DNA from: Blastomyces gilchristii SLH14081
Lineage: Eukaryota; Ascomycota; Eurotiomycetes; Onygenales; Ajellomycetaceae
Length of the DNA: 64,000 nucleotides
Assembly: GCF_000003855.2 (NCBI RefSeq)
Contig: NW_003101633.1
Span: forward strand, 1-64,000
Reading direction: 5' to 3'
Positions 13,380 to 24,059 of the stretch are shown here, in pieces. Position 1 is the first letter of the stretch. Every line of letters begins with the position of its first letter. The position numbers and the translations under genes are program-made. The notes under the pieces were generated by a model. The model did not search any database and had not been told where the DNA came from. It saw only the letters and a list, made by a program, of their open reading frames with translations.

Positions 13380-15495
13380 TATATATCTCATTCATTTTTA
13401 TATGTTACATATTTAATCTATTTTCAATGTCACATCATCTGAAAAATGTCAAAAATAAAGAAAATCTCAAAACTTGAGATCTGTAAGAGATTCAAGAGCT
13501 ATAAGTCACTCTTATAATAACACTGTGCATATCTCTGATTTCTCTATCACTCTGTGTATAACATTAATGTCATTTATTACAAGATTGACTGGAATGCTAA
13601 TATAGAAATGCATACATATATATGTAGAAAAATTGAAGAAGAGTATGAGATCTGCAGAATCAGAGGTCAGAGTAGAAGAGACAGAGATAGAAGAAATAGA
13701 AGAAGAAGAAGATACAGAACTGAATAAACAATGATGAGAGTCACTCAGAGCTGAACACTTATAATCTGATATATATACAACCTTCTCTGCAGAGAAGGAA
13801 GAGAAAGTGACAGAAGAAGCTTAAGAGTAGAAGAGAATAGTCTCAGCAGTGTTATTATCTTCAATTAAAATAATCTCTGATACTGAAGTAACTAAGAACT
13901 ATTATTAGCATATAAAACTGTAAAGACAGGAATAACAATTACTGAATAAATATCTACTGATCTTAGAATTGTACATGTAATTATAATATACACAAGACTT
14001 CTTAGAAAGAGAGAGAGAGACATAAGAGAATACAGAAAGTAGAACACAGTATGTGAACAGCTCATTTTCATAATAACATCTCAGATAAGATGAATAAGTC
14101 TCACACTCACAGATGTAAAAGAGTACAATATCTGCATTTCTCTTTCTGAAAACACAGATATCTTTTATCTGTATCATGAAGTCAGATAATAGATATTAGA
14201 GAATAGGCTGATACAGATCTATTATCTTAAAGAAATTCATTAGAGTGAATATTCTTATAATATTGAACTTTACAGTTATAAAAAGTTCCTTAATATCTGT
14301 GAATATCATGACTTTATATATAATAAAACTCATAATAATTTTCTCTAAGAACAGGAAAATCAGTGTTAGAAAGACAAGATGAAAAAGAAAAAGACTTACA
14401 ATCTTAATACTGTTGAAAAGAGAGATAATTCTCTGATATAAATGAATGATTATCTCATTATAAATATTTAAAATGAATGTAATAATCAGTATCTGTGACT
14501 GAGCTTCAGATAGTTGTGTTATATACAGTCTTTATATAATAAATTGTTCTAGAGATCAGCAAGAAGAGCAGAAGTATACACACTGAGAAATGTGATTTAT
14601 TAAGTCTATACAACATCTTCTTGAAACAAGAAGAGCTGATAATGAAAGCAGAGATGACAGAATCAGAGAGAGCAGAAGTAGCAGAAGCAGGAGAATCAGA
14701 CACAGAGACAGAGATAGCAGAAGCAGAAGAATCAGACACAGAGACAGATATAGAAGATTGAGAGAGAGCAGCAGAGAAAGAAATAGAGAAGACAGAAGAG
14801 AATATGAAAGACTCTGTTATATATAATACAGACAATTTCTTCATTATTACATTCTTTAAGTTCTTGATCAATAATTCAATATTGAGTTCACTATCATTAG
14901 TGAATGTGAATCTGTTAACATATGAAAATTCTATATAAATAAAAATAAACATATCAGCATCTGCATTTATGTAAAATCATGTCAGAAAATATGATCAGAA
15001 ACCTGCTGAGAAGAAAAACAGTCAAGAATATATAAGAAGATGAAGAAGATATGTCACTTATAATAATATATTCTGATAATTATTAGAAGATAAATAAGTT
15101 CTGATTACATTTCACAATATATTACACTTACTGCTAATGAACTGCTCAGTATGAGTACTATAATGATGCTTATTATAAGAACAGAGAGTCATTGCCAGAA
15201 ATGCATACAATGTAATAGATGAACAGATAGAAAAGAGTTAAACAGAAGAAGAGATAGAAATCTTGAATAAGATAATAATGTTTGATAATAGTGATAATGA
15301 AGAAGATAATTGAAGAATGAAAAAAGTTAGTGAATGAGTGATGTAATATAGTGAAAGTTTCTTTGTGAGAATGTACATGAGATACTAGCCAAATCAGAGA
15401 TAGATCACATAATCGCGAACACTAGTAGCACGCTAATCCGCATGAAGCTAGGACAGATGTCATGATCATGTGAGTGTGACTGAATCTGATGAAAG
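13380..15495 (+). other. Gypsy-2 3' region with a possible accessory ORF and an acidic repeat
   Basis: About 2.1 kb separates the integrase tail from the 3' LTR. An ATG at 13447 opens MSKIKKISKLEICKRFKSYK, followed by stops likely derived from Arg or Trp codons. A parallel frame near 13640-13720 is glutamate-rich (EVRVEETEIEEIEEEEDTE). Near 14688-14759 a 36-bp unit is repeated twice, giving the acidic peptide AEAGESDTETEIAEAEESDT on the + strand; the open frame on the - strand here (14506-14952) is its shadow. I do not recognise the product. Such a long 3' extension is unusual for a Gypsy element and may be an extra gene or a captured host fragment. Confidence 0.5.
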
Positions 15496-15499
15496 AGGA

Positions 15500-15666
15500 T
15501 GTGATTTGAAAGAACATATGACTGTTGAATAATAATGCAGCCGCTTCTGAACTTGCTTATAAATGTAAAGAAGTCATAGCGGCCACTAATTAATTTAGTG
15601 TATGATATATAAGAAGCCGGCGTACGCCTGTAATCGTATGCTGACTCAAGCAACCTTTGAATCACA
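15500..15666 (+). repeat. Gypsy-2 3' LTR
   Basis: Partner of 7408-7574. Its inner half is mutated and its outer half keeps GCCGGCGTACGCC (15615-15627), the mirror image of the 5' copy. Confidence 0.93.
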
Positions 15667-15859
15667 TATGAAAGACCTGATATAAGAGAAAACAGAGTAT
15701 AAGTTATTGTAAGATCTTCTATTCAGATTGTCTGAACTGTAACTGAAGAATGAATATGCTCAGTATATTCAGAAACTGCTTATAACAGAGATTAATTCTG
15801 CAGAAATAAAGAGTTAAAGAGACTTAAATAATCTCTTATAAAGAGAGAACTGAATTTAT

Positions 15860-17170
15860 ATACCTGTGAATAAGTTTCTATACATAGAACTTATTAAAAG
15901 ATATCATGACTCTTCTCTAGTGAGTCATTTTATAGATACTAGAACTTATGAGTTACTTATAAGAAAATACTTCTGACTGAAGATGCAAGAACTTGTGAAG
16001 AAGATAGTGAATTCTTATATTATTTATCAGAGTTTGTGAGTAGTATGATTCAGATTATATAAAGAACTTACTCCTCTACTCATTCTACAGAAATCTTGAG
16101 AACAGCTAGAAATGAACACTCTTATAAGCCTCTCTGAAAGCAAGAACATATATAATACCTGCTTTGACAGTGTGCTGATAATAGTGAATCACTTTATCAA
16201 GATGACACACTTTATACTCATCTGTAAGAACTTGAAGTCAAAGAATTTAACTTATATCTTCATCTGTGATACAATTTAATTGCATGAATTATCTATGAAT
16301 ATTGTCTCAGATAGAGAATTAATCTTTATAGAGAAGTTCTAATCTGATCTGATAATGATACTGAAGATCTCATAAGATCTAAGTATGACTTTTCATTAAT
16401 AGACAGATGATTAGACAGAATATCTGATGAGTATATTAAAACAGTATCTGTGATACTTTGTCAATTATAATCAGAATGACTGAGTGTATTAATTATCACT
16501 TATAAAGTTTATATATAACAACTTAAAGCATGTCAGTATAGATAACACTCTCTTTGAGATACTTACTAAGACTTATTTATGAATGATCTTGATGAATCTG
16601 TGAGAGTATACTATAGAGTGTGATGATACTCATGAACAGACTAAGAGAATTCAGAATATTCAGAAGAAAGTCTGTAAATTCTTGAGAAAGACTCAAGAGT
16701 ATCAGAAGAGATACTATAACTTTAAGTATATTATAAAGAGTTTTAAGAAAGATAATAGAGTCTAACTGAGTTTAAAAAATATTATTATACAGAGATCTAA
16801 TAAGAAGCTGAATCTCTTACAGACAGAGTCTTATAAGATTATAAAGAAAGTTAGCTTATAGTTCTATAGATTAAAACTGTTATCTGAGTTACAGATGTAT
16901 AATATTTTTCATATCTCTTTACTTTATAAATATAAGAAATTCTTAGAAGAGAACTCTGTGACTCAATACTCTATTTACAAAGTACTAGAGAGTGAAAGAG
17001 AATATCAGATTAAAGAGATTATTAACTCAGAGAAGTGAGATTATAAGCTCTGATTCAAGATTCAGTGATAAGAGTATTCTGATAAGATGAGTAAGTTCAC
17101 TTAAGAATCATCTGAGTAGATAAGATATCTGCAGAAGCTGAGATATAACTTTCATACTATAAATTCTGAT
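15860..17170 (+). pseudogene. Gypsy-1 integrase with C-terminal chromodomain, relic
   Basis: This continues Gypsy-1 after the Gypsy-2 insertion. The HHCC region reads ELIKRYHDSSLVSHFIDTRT near 15890. The DDE core follows: FDSVLIIVNHFIKMTHFILI near 16165-16220, then MNIVSDRELIFIEKF near 16295. ELQMYNIFHISLLYKYKK near 16890 matches the conserved HPVFHVSLLRPY block. The end, YQIKEIINSEK then FKIQ..EYSDKMSKFT, matches a chromodomain (YLVKWKGYxxxxxTWE) near 17005-17110. Chromodomains in this group direct insertion to modified chromatin. Many TGA/TAG stops are present. Confidence 0.87.
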
Positions 17171-17199
17171 AAGTCAGAATAATATAATCTTTACTAAGA

Positions 17200-18894
17200 A
17201 TCTGATTGTGATAAAGATATTAATACTGTCATTTACAAACTCTAATCTATAAGATAATGAGTTTCTACTGAGATGAACAGTTCACAGTGTATGCAAAGAG
17301 AAGAAGAAATCATGTTCTTATTAAAGTTAAAAAATAAGAAAATAGAAACAGAGCTGTGAACACAATTTAGAGACTAATAAAGAAAAAATAAAGAAAACTT
17401 ATATTCATATTCTTAATATCTGCAACACTTAATTCTCTTATAACTATTAATTTCTCTCTTCAAAGAAGCAGAGAGTATTATACTCATAGTACAGATGATT
17501 ATTGCATTTGATATAAAGACTGTTGAAAATACACAGACTTCAGAGAAGCTGAATATCAGAGTGTATACAGTTACAGCAGAGTCTTAAGAGCTGATCATCT
17601 GTGTGTGTGACTAGATATCTCTTATAAAGCTGTGTTCACTTTCTCAGTTATGCTGAAGTATTCAGCCTGAAAACAATTGAGATATGAAGAGAGAGCTCAT
17701 CTATTCAGATCAACTCTTATCACAAATTCATGACATTTACATTGTCTTGATTATTTAGATTTTGCAGGTATCTGAAAACTCATCTCTTATTGACAATGAG
17801 ATTGTGAAAATGCACTGTGGTATGAGAATCATTGATAGAGAACCTAGGCATATTTGCATATACCTGGTCAGAGATTGTACAGATAGAGAAGAGATGATTG
17901 TAGGCCTGTAGAACTGCAGAAGACACTGACAACACTGAGAGCTTTATAAGAACTGTCAGCTAGAATCTGTAAGAAATTACTTACAGAGAGACTTACAGCA
18001 AAGAGTGAGACTGCACTGCTTGAAGTCAGAAACTGATCTGAGAAAGACATGAGATTGACTGCTGGCCTGAAGATCAGATGCAGTGACAAGACTGAAAGAG
18101 ATAAAGACACTGTTATAAGTGATGATATCTCTGCTTCATCAGTCAGTAAAAAGTGATCAGAGAAGTTACAGAGATACTTATAAGAAGCTCAGCAGCAGTC
18201 AGACATTGTTTATAAAGATATTGAAATTAGAAAAATTTTTATTCTTGAGAAGTTCTTGAATCAATATACAGATATTGTTAGAAACACTCTCTCTCTATCA
18301 TCTGAGTAAAAATACTTCACAGATGAATGAGAATACTCACAGTTTATAAGAATGAAAGCTGTTACAGAAAAAGAAAAAAGAAGAGGAGATTTTATAAACA
18401 GATCTGAGATATTTATACTACTCTAGAGAGATTTACTTACACTGTGAATGATTCTATAGAACAGTCAGATTACTCTAGTAAATAAAAAGTGATTATGAAT
18501 TACAGATCTGAATCTTTCTATATGACTATAAAGAGTGATTGCAGACTGTGAATATCTTGATTCTATAATTCTACAGAGTTAGTAAAAGAATGGAAAATTT
18601 CTCACAACTCTACAGTATTAAAGAACAATGATTTATAAGAATAAGTGAAAGATTAACTTACAAATACTTCTCTTTAATAAGAGTAATCTCACAGAGAGTG
18701 ATTCATCTGTGAGATGAATCTGTGTGATAATCACATAAGAATCTCATGAAAATAATTGAGAGTCAACTGAAACTCTTCTATATGAAAGATATGAGATGAA
18801 TCTATATGATAGTCAGAGAAGAATCTGTAGATTATAAAGAATCTCACAGAATAAGAAACTGAGTGATAGACTCTTTTCTCTTTATAGTAATAAG
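17200..18894 (+). other. Gypsy-1 3' region, unassigned
   Basis: About 1.7 kb lies between the chromodomain and the MITE, still inside Gypsy-1. The + strand translation is long and charged with scattered stops, so a former extra ORF is possible, but I recognise no domain. The open frame on the - strand at 17868-18110 is serine/leucine-rich, as expected of a shadow. Together with Gypsy-2 and Gypsy-3 this makes three Gypsy families here with long sequence after pol. Confidence 0.4.
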
Positions 18895-19400
18895 TAGACT
18901 GGCCGCCAGGACCATGAATTTCACATTTGATTCCATTTGATCTAGTCTCATACATTTCTTGGCGTGAATCCCGCTGGGACTGGCTATCAAAAAAACATGT
19001 AAAGTGACTATATATCAGATCTTAAAATGGAACCATGACTTGAAAAAAATGAGAAAGTTGTCTCATTTGATCCCATTTGGTCCCATTCTTGGCATAAAGT
19101 TACTATTTTTAGACATTTTAAGGTTTTTTTTAGACTATTTTTAATTTTTTAAAAAGTAACGCTTTTTGGTAACACTTAAATGAGATTTAAAGTCATTTAA
19201 AGCAATAAAAATAATTTAAATTGAGAAGTGGAAATCATGATCTCATTTGGAAAATGTGACAAGAGTAGACAGTAAGTCTCACTGGAACAGTATGAGACTA
19301 CTATCTAATGTTAAAACTGTGTAATGGGATCAGTCGAATTGGTAATGAGACTATCAAAAAATCTGGTCCTGGTCCCAGACACGGTCACACGGTCAGTCTA
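18895..19400 (+). mobile_element. MITE copy 1 (506 bp)
   Basis: It starts TAGACTGGCC and ends GGTCAGTCTA, imperfect terminal inverted repeats. It is flanked by the 8-bp duplication GTAATAAG (18887-18894; 19401-19408). There is no transposase frame. The interior contains AT-rich near-palindromic DNA (AAAAAGTAACGCTTTTTGG near 19152). The 8-bp duplication points to a hAT-type transposase, though the terminus does not fit the usual hAT consensus well. It is the least mutated copy. It lies in the 3' region of Gypsy-1. Confidence 0.93.
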
Positions 19401-19538
19401 GTAATAAGAGATTTTTCCTCACTGAGATTTTTTATAGATGTGAAGAGTTTTTAGTGAGTATTACTACAGTGCTGAGCTGATTCTATGAAGTCACTCAGTG
19501 AAAGACTTCACAGATGAAATCTTAGAGAGGGAAGAATA

Positions 19539-19796
19539 TGTAAGAAATCTCACTTCTCACAGATTCTTTATCTTTATTTCTATCTCTTACATAATTAATA
19601 GAGTTAGCAGCTCTTGGCTACATATAACTATATAGACTGAAGTTCACAAATACTATTCATAACTCAGCTTGAATGCTATTATACATTTAATCTCTATAAT
19701 TTATCTTTCTACTGTGAATACTTCTAGTAGTTAACAGTACATATCACGCCAAGCTGCAAACACCTGAATAATCGCCTGCGAGCACTTATTCTTACA
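19539..19796 (+). repeat. Gypsy-1 3' LTR
   Basis: Partner of 3775-4032. The last part keeps ATCGCCTGCGAGC (19771-19783), which is mutated in the 5' copy. It is followed by the AGAAG duplication and then by the resumed DUF3435 frame. Confidence 0.93.
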
Positions 19797-22387
19797 AGAA
19801 GTAAGATAAATGTCAGATCTACTCTAAATACTCTCTCTGTACTGAATGCTATCTTTTCAGACAGTGAGTATAAAAGTGACTCTGTCAGTGATAATGAAGA
19901 TAATAATAACAGTTAACTTCTCTCTGAACACTATCTAGTCTTAGCAGAGAGTCTTCATATTACTCAGCTTCAATAGAAGTAGTACAGTCTCAGAACTCAG
20001 AAAAAACTCAACAAGATTCATAGTTACTGAAAGAGATAGATAGTAACTTATTTAACTCTTAGACTATATTATAAGCTAATCAGTGATACTAAACAGATAT
20101 TATCAGCATATTAAGACTAATACAGAGTGTTAATGAAATCAGATCTCTAATTCAGAGAAGATAGTTTACTTTCTATATATATTCTTTAACTAATAATATA
20201 ATATCTATTATAATAAGAATAATTAATACTGTCTGAGTATTAAGTATAAAAGCTTACTGAAGATATTTTGAAAGTGATGATATCTTATTCTTAAATAGAA
20301 AACAGTATTAGAACTTAGTAAAGATATAATTATTAAGATGAAGAATATAAGTATCTATACTCTCTCTTTTCAGATTACTTAACTAAAGTATCACTAATCT
20401 CTTACAGATTATTATATAGATGATTACAGAAAAAAAGTAACTCTTATTAAGTAGTTAAAGAAGAATATATATATTAAAGATATTACTGAGTTTACTCAAG
20501 TTATTCTTATTATCACTGAGATGATATTTATCTATAATTAATAGTGTATTTAAATACTTCTCTTCTTACAGTTTATAGTTATCACTGTTAACTATCTCTC
20601 AGTGATTCTTTATCTTCAGTATTAAGATATTATATTAACTCTGATCTGAGTTTCAGATAGTTAATACTCTCAATTATTTATATTCTTAAAATCAGAATTT
20701 ACTAAAAGATTTCTCAGAGATAAGATACTATATATATTTCTAATTCTTATAATATAGTCTGATTAACTGACAGAATTAATAGAAATAAGTTTAAGATTTC
20801 AGAAATTATCTTTAATCTGACTCTGATTCTCAGTCTGTATATCTGTTTACTGACTCTACTCTTTCATATTAAAGAATTCAAGTCAATTTTAATAAGTGAA
20901 TCAGTGTTAAATTATACAGAGAAACTCTACAGTGTTAAAATACTGAATAATAAGAAATAGCAACTATTACTACTGAAGAATGAATTACTGAATAAGTTTG
21001 TATTTTATTAAATAGAGTCAATATTCACTGAATTTAAAATTTACTTAAATCAGAGAATGACTTTATTTATAATAAGTTTCTAAATACACTGAGCTGATAA
21101 GATTATAAACTTTAAGAAGATTACTTACTTATACAATCTGATATACTGAAGTTAAGATATTTAATAACAGTGATAAATAGTTCTTTATTTTCTTTATATT
21201 ACAGTTATATCAGAAGTTAATAATAAATAGAGAAAGTTACAGAGACTCTTCAGAATGTCATACTTTAGTATATAAATATTTATATCTTTATCAAGTATTA
21301 TTAGATAAATATTAATATTGATATACAGAGAATAGTCTGAAAAACAGACTCTTAAACAGTATTAATACAATTTATCTACTTAATAAGTATATTTATCAAT
21401 CTTAACTGACTGTATAAGCTCTTATTAGAAGAATTACAGTCTTCTAATTATCTTTCAGTTATTCTTGACTGTCAGAATACTGTTCAGAAGTATAAGTATA
21501 AATTAGAGAATTATAAAACTGAGTTAGAATATATTAATAAGATATATAAAACTGCTCTAGAGTATCTTAATAATAGAGTACTCACTGAGTTTAACTCTGA
21601 GATGTTAAAGAGACTGAAAGTTTTTATAATCAGATAGTAGAAGTAAAGTCAGAGAAGAACAAAGCTATCTATAAGCTGTATAATAAGAAATAGCAGTAGC
21701 AGAACTGATAGATCTGTGAGAATCTTAAGTATTATAAGAATAAACAGTCTGTAATTAATCTTAAATGATAACTGACTGAGAAGCTGATAAATATTAAAGT
21801 TATAAATACTTTTAAGTATAAGATCTTCATATCTTCTGAGTATTTAATATTTATTAACTGTGTGCTGATCATGCTGAGTACTAATCTTGAGATGAAATAT
21901 CAGTGAAGAATTAATATAATTAATACAGAAGTTATATTTTATAATATGAAGAAAGAGTAGCTCTCACATTAGCTCACACAGACTTATGATTAGCTTACAG
22001 TTAATGATGATACTTGTTCTTCAATTAAGTGACAGAGATGCTTGATAAAGAATAACACTGAGATTCTCTTGTATTAAAAAATAAAGTCTATACAGATTAA
22101 GTCTACAGCTGAACAGTTTCAAATTTACTTTCAGTCTTATATTTACTTTCTCTATATTGAAAATTCTAGTTACATACTGAAGAACTGTATTATAAAATAT
22201 ATAATACTCAGATCACTTGTAAGATACTTTCTATAAAGATATATTAATTCTTCATAACTGATCACTGAAATTGAGTGCAATGTTTGTAAGAGAAAGATAC
22301 CCTTAGTCAAATCTGCTCTTCTAAGTCATGCAGAGAAGACTTATAAAACTGTTATATAGAGTTATACTCAGGAGAAACTGACATTGA

Positions 22388-22579
22388 AATATCAACAGAG
22401 TCTAGAGAACTAGTTTTATACAGTACAATAGAGATATATATATATAGTAAAAGAAGTTGCAGTTCTCACAAATCATGTTCATTCTCACTCTTACTCAAAT
22501 GCATGCTATATTAAAACATAAACAAAAAGCAAGTCATACTATAATACACTATCAACATATACACTGAATCAGCATTAGT
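22388..22579 (+). repeat. 190-bp dispersed repeat, copy 1
   Basis: Starts AATATCAA and ends GCATTAGT. Closely similar to 39325-39511, with mostly C-to-T/G-to-A differences and small indels in the ATATAT part. It begins 28 bp after the end of the DUF3435 frame. It shows no LTR ends, inverted termini or target duplication. It could be an old transcript-end region or a fragment of an unknown element. Confidence 0.8.
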
Positions 22580-23113
22580 GAATATAATTAGCTACTTATA
22601 TATTCAGTGAGTGCTTCATTCTCATGATAATTCAGTGAGGAAATCTATCATTCTTTTAATTCTTGTTTTTTTTAGTGAGTTGTGCACTGTATGAATGTAA
22701 TACTGGCGCTGAAATTTTGAGACTTGTTCAAATTATCTTAAATTAGTACATATATTTTTTCATTCCTGTCTCCTCTGAATAGATACATACTGTGAACAGA
22801 ATACTTCAAGTCAAAATGAAAGCCACTCTGCTCTGGTATGATCAAACACAATTAGTGGCATTGAGAAATATAAAATGAATGTATGAGCTTAGAAGAAACA
22901 GAAGATTAATTCTTTCATTATCAATTTTTAAACCTGTTCTCAGAATGCCTCTTAAGCTTGAGAGAGATCACATGTTATTCGTGAGCTGAATCACTACCTT
23001 CTACTGTTTACTAATAATCACTTGTCTACGCTAATATATTGAAGCTGACGATGGAGATGGCAGGGAGAGATGATGATTTGCAATAACTCTTAACTACCTT
23101 AGACAATCACGAT
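22580..23113. other. Intergenic, no gene seen
   Basis: Moderately AT-rich DNA, less mutated than its surroundings, with some CG words near 23025-23050. I see no coding frame or RNA gene. It ends at the MITE-2 target site. Confidence 0.5.
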
Positions 23114-23619
23114 TAGACTGGCCGCCGGGATCATGAATTTCACATTTGATCTCATTTGATCTGATCTCATACATTTCTTGGCATGAACCTCACTGGGACT
23201 AGTCATTAAAAAAACATGTAAAGTGACTATATATCAGATCTTAAAATAAAATCATGACTTGAAAAAAATGAGAAAGTGATCTCATTTAATCTCATTTAGT
23301 CTTATTCTTGATATAAAGTTACTATTTTTAGACATTTTAAGGTTTTTTTTAGACTATTTTTAATTTTTTAAAAAGTAACACTTTTTGATAACACTTAAAT
23401 AAGATTTAAAGTCATTTAAAGTAATAAAAATAATTTAAATTGAGAAGTGAAAATCATGATTCTATTTGAAAGATGTGATAAGAGTAGATAGTAAGTCTTA
23501 CTGAGACAGTATAAAACTACTATCTTATGTTAAAATCATGTAATGAGATCAGTTGAATTGATAATAAGACTATCAAAAAATCTGGTCCTGATCTCAGACA
23601 CAGTCACACGGTCAGTCTA
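23114..23619 (+). mobile_element. MITE copy 2 (506 bp)
   Basis: Same length and termini as copy 1, with the 8-bp duplication ATCACGAT (23106-23113; 23620-23627). Relative to copy 1 it carries many G-to-A and C-to-T changes (CTCACTGGGAC for CCCGCTGGGAC near 23190). Confidence 0.93.
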
Positions 23620-23733
23620 ATCACGATATAAGCACTCACTTCTCAGATCTTGCAGAGTTCAAAGGCGCTGAAATAAAAGAGAGCTGAGCCGATGAATCAT
23701 GTGATGCCGGTGAGTCAATGAACCTTGTAATTG

Positions 23734-23837
23734 TCTTGAAGAATAACATTGTTATGTTGTAATCTAACTACGCGAGTTACACTAAATAAATAGATTGAAG
23801 TGGCACATGACTAGAGTAGGTGTAGTAATCACCAACA
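23734..23837 (-). repeat. Copia-1 3' LTR
   Basis: 104 bp; aligns without gaps to 28820-28923. Differences are mostly transitions, for example CGCG here against CATG in the partner. Confidence 0.85.
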
Positions 23838-24059
23838 CTCTCTCTTGCTACACTGTGATCTATAAGCCGTCATCTGAGGCCTCTCTCATTCTCAAATCTT
23901 TTGAAAATGTAATAATAATTAATTACATCAATCAGATCCTGATTTTCTTATTAGAAAAGACATTCATATAATAATAACTGTAAAAATCAAGAAATATATG
24001 TAAAATTCACTGATTCACTGTATTATTATTATCATTTAATTATTTCTTTCTGATCTCTT

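Larger units (their letters stand above)
7408..15666 (+). mobile_element. Gypsy-2: second Ty3/Gypsy element nested in Gypsy-1
   Basis: 167-bp LTRs (7408-7574 and 15500-15666) start TGTG and end in CA. They are flanked by a 4-bp duplication TATG (7404-7407; 15667-15670), and the purine tract GAAAGAGGA precedes the 3' LTR. The total is 8259 bp. The order is gag with zinc knuckle, protease, RT, RNase H, integrase, then about 2 kb of extra 3' sequence. Gypsy-1's RNase H lies left of it and Gypsy-1's integrase right of it, which proves nesting. All reading frames are broken. Confidence 0.93.
3775..19796 (+). mobile_element. Gypsy-1: Ty3/Gypsy chromovirus relic with nested insertions
   Basis: 258-bp LTRs (3775-4032 and 19539-19796) start TGTAAGAA and end TTCTTACA, flanked by the 5-bp duplication AGAAG (3770-3774; 19797-19801). 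A purine tract AGAGAGGGAAGAA lies just before the 3' LTR. Removing Gypsy-2 and the MITE with one duplication copy each leaves an element of about 7.2 kb. Order is gag, RT, RNase H, integrase, chromodomain, then an unassigned 3' region. All coding parts carry stops. It sits in codon 15 of the DUF3435 gene, so the recombinase gene is older than this insertion. Confidence 0.93.
3731..22359 (+). pseudogene. DUF3435-type tyrosine recombinase, mutated and split by Gypsy-1
   Basis: The ATG at 3731 opens a frame that runs 44 bases to the Gypsy-1 insertion. It continues in the same frame at 19802, after one copy of the AGAAG target duplication. Looking through stops, the 20.4-22.3 kb translation matches the fungal DUF3435/FluG-like family in order. 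A core segment reads ITVNYLSVILYLQYQDI, where the family has NRPSA...YRDI. Then come EIIFNLTLILS (family EIIFDPSLVLS) near 20790, a region ending in a tyrosine pair (KYY, near 21293-21301) followed by INIDIQRIV, an L/EL coiled stretch, and a C-terminal zinc finger ECNVCKRKIPLVKSALLSHA near 22273. The family comprises tyrosine recombinases that include Starship captains. The presumed catalytic Arg codon is TAT (20593-20595), as expected from CGT mutated on both strands. There are many stops and at least one frame change, so it is certainly non-functional. Whether the ancestor moved a large element cannot be told here. Confidence 0.8.

Noticed and set aside
14506..14952. 148-aa serine-rich minus-strand ORF
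   Set aside because: It is the antisense of an acidic repeat in Gypsy-2. Serine richness follows from the CT-rich complement.
7408..15666. Gypsy-2 repeats as a simple tandem duplication of host DNA
   Set aside because: The TATG duplication, the purine tract before the 3' LTR and gag-pol between the repeats show an LTR element.
17868..18110. 80-aa Ser/Leu-rich minus-strand ORF
   Set aside because: Shadow of the purine-rich + strand in the Gypsy-1 3' region, with no domain.
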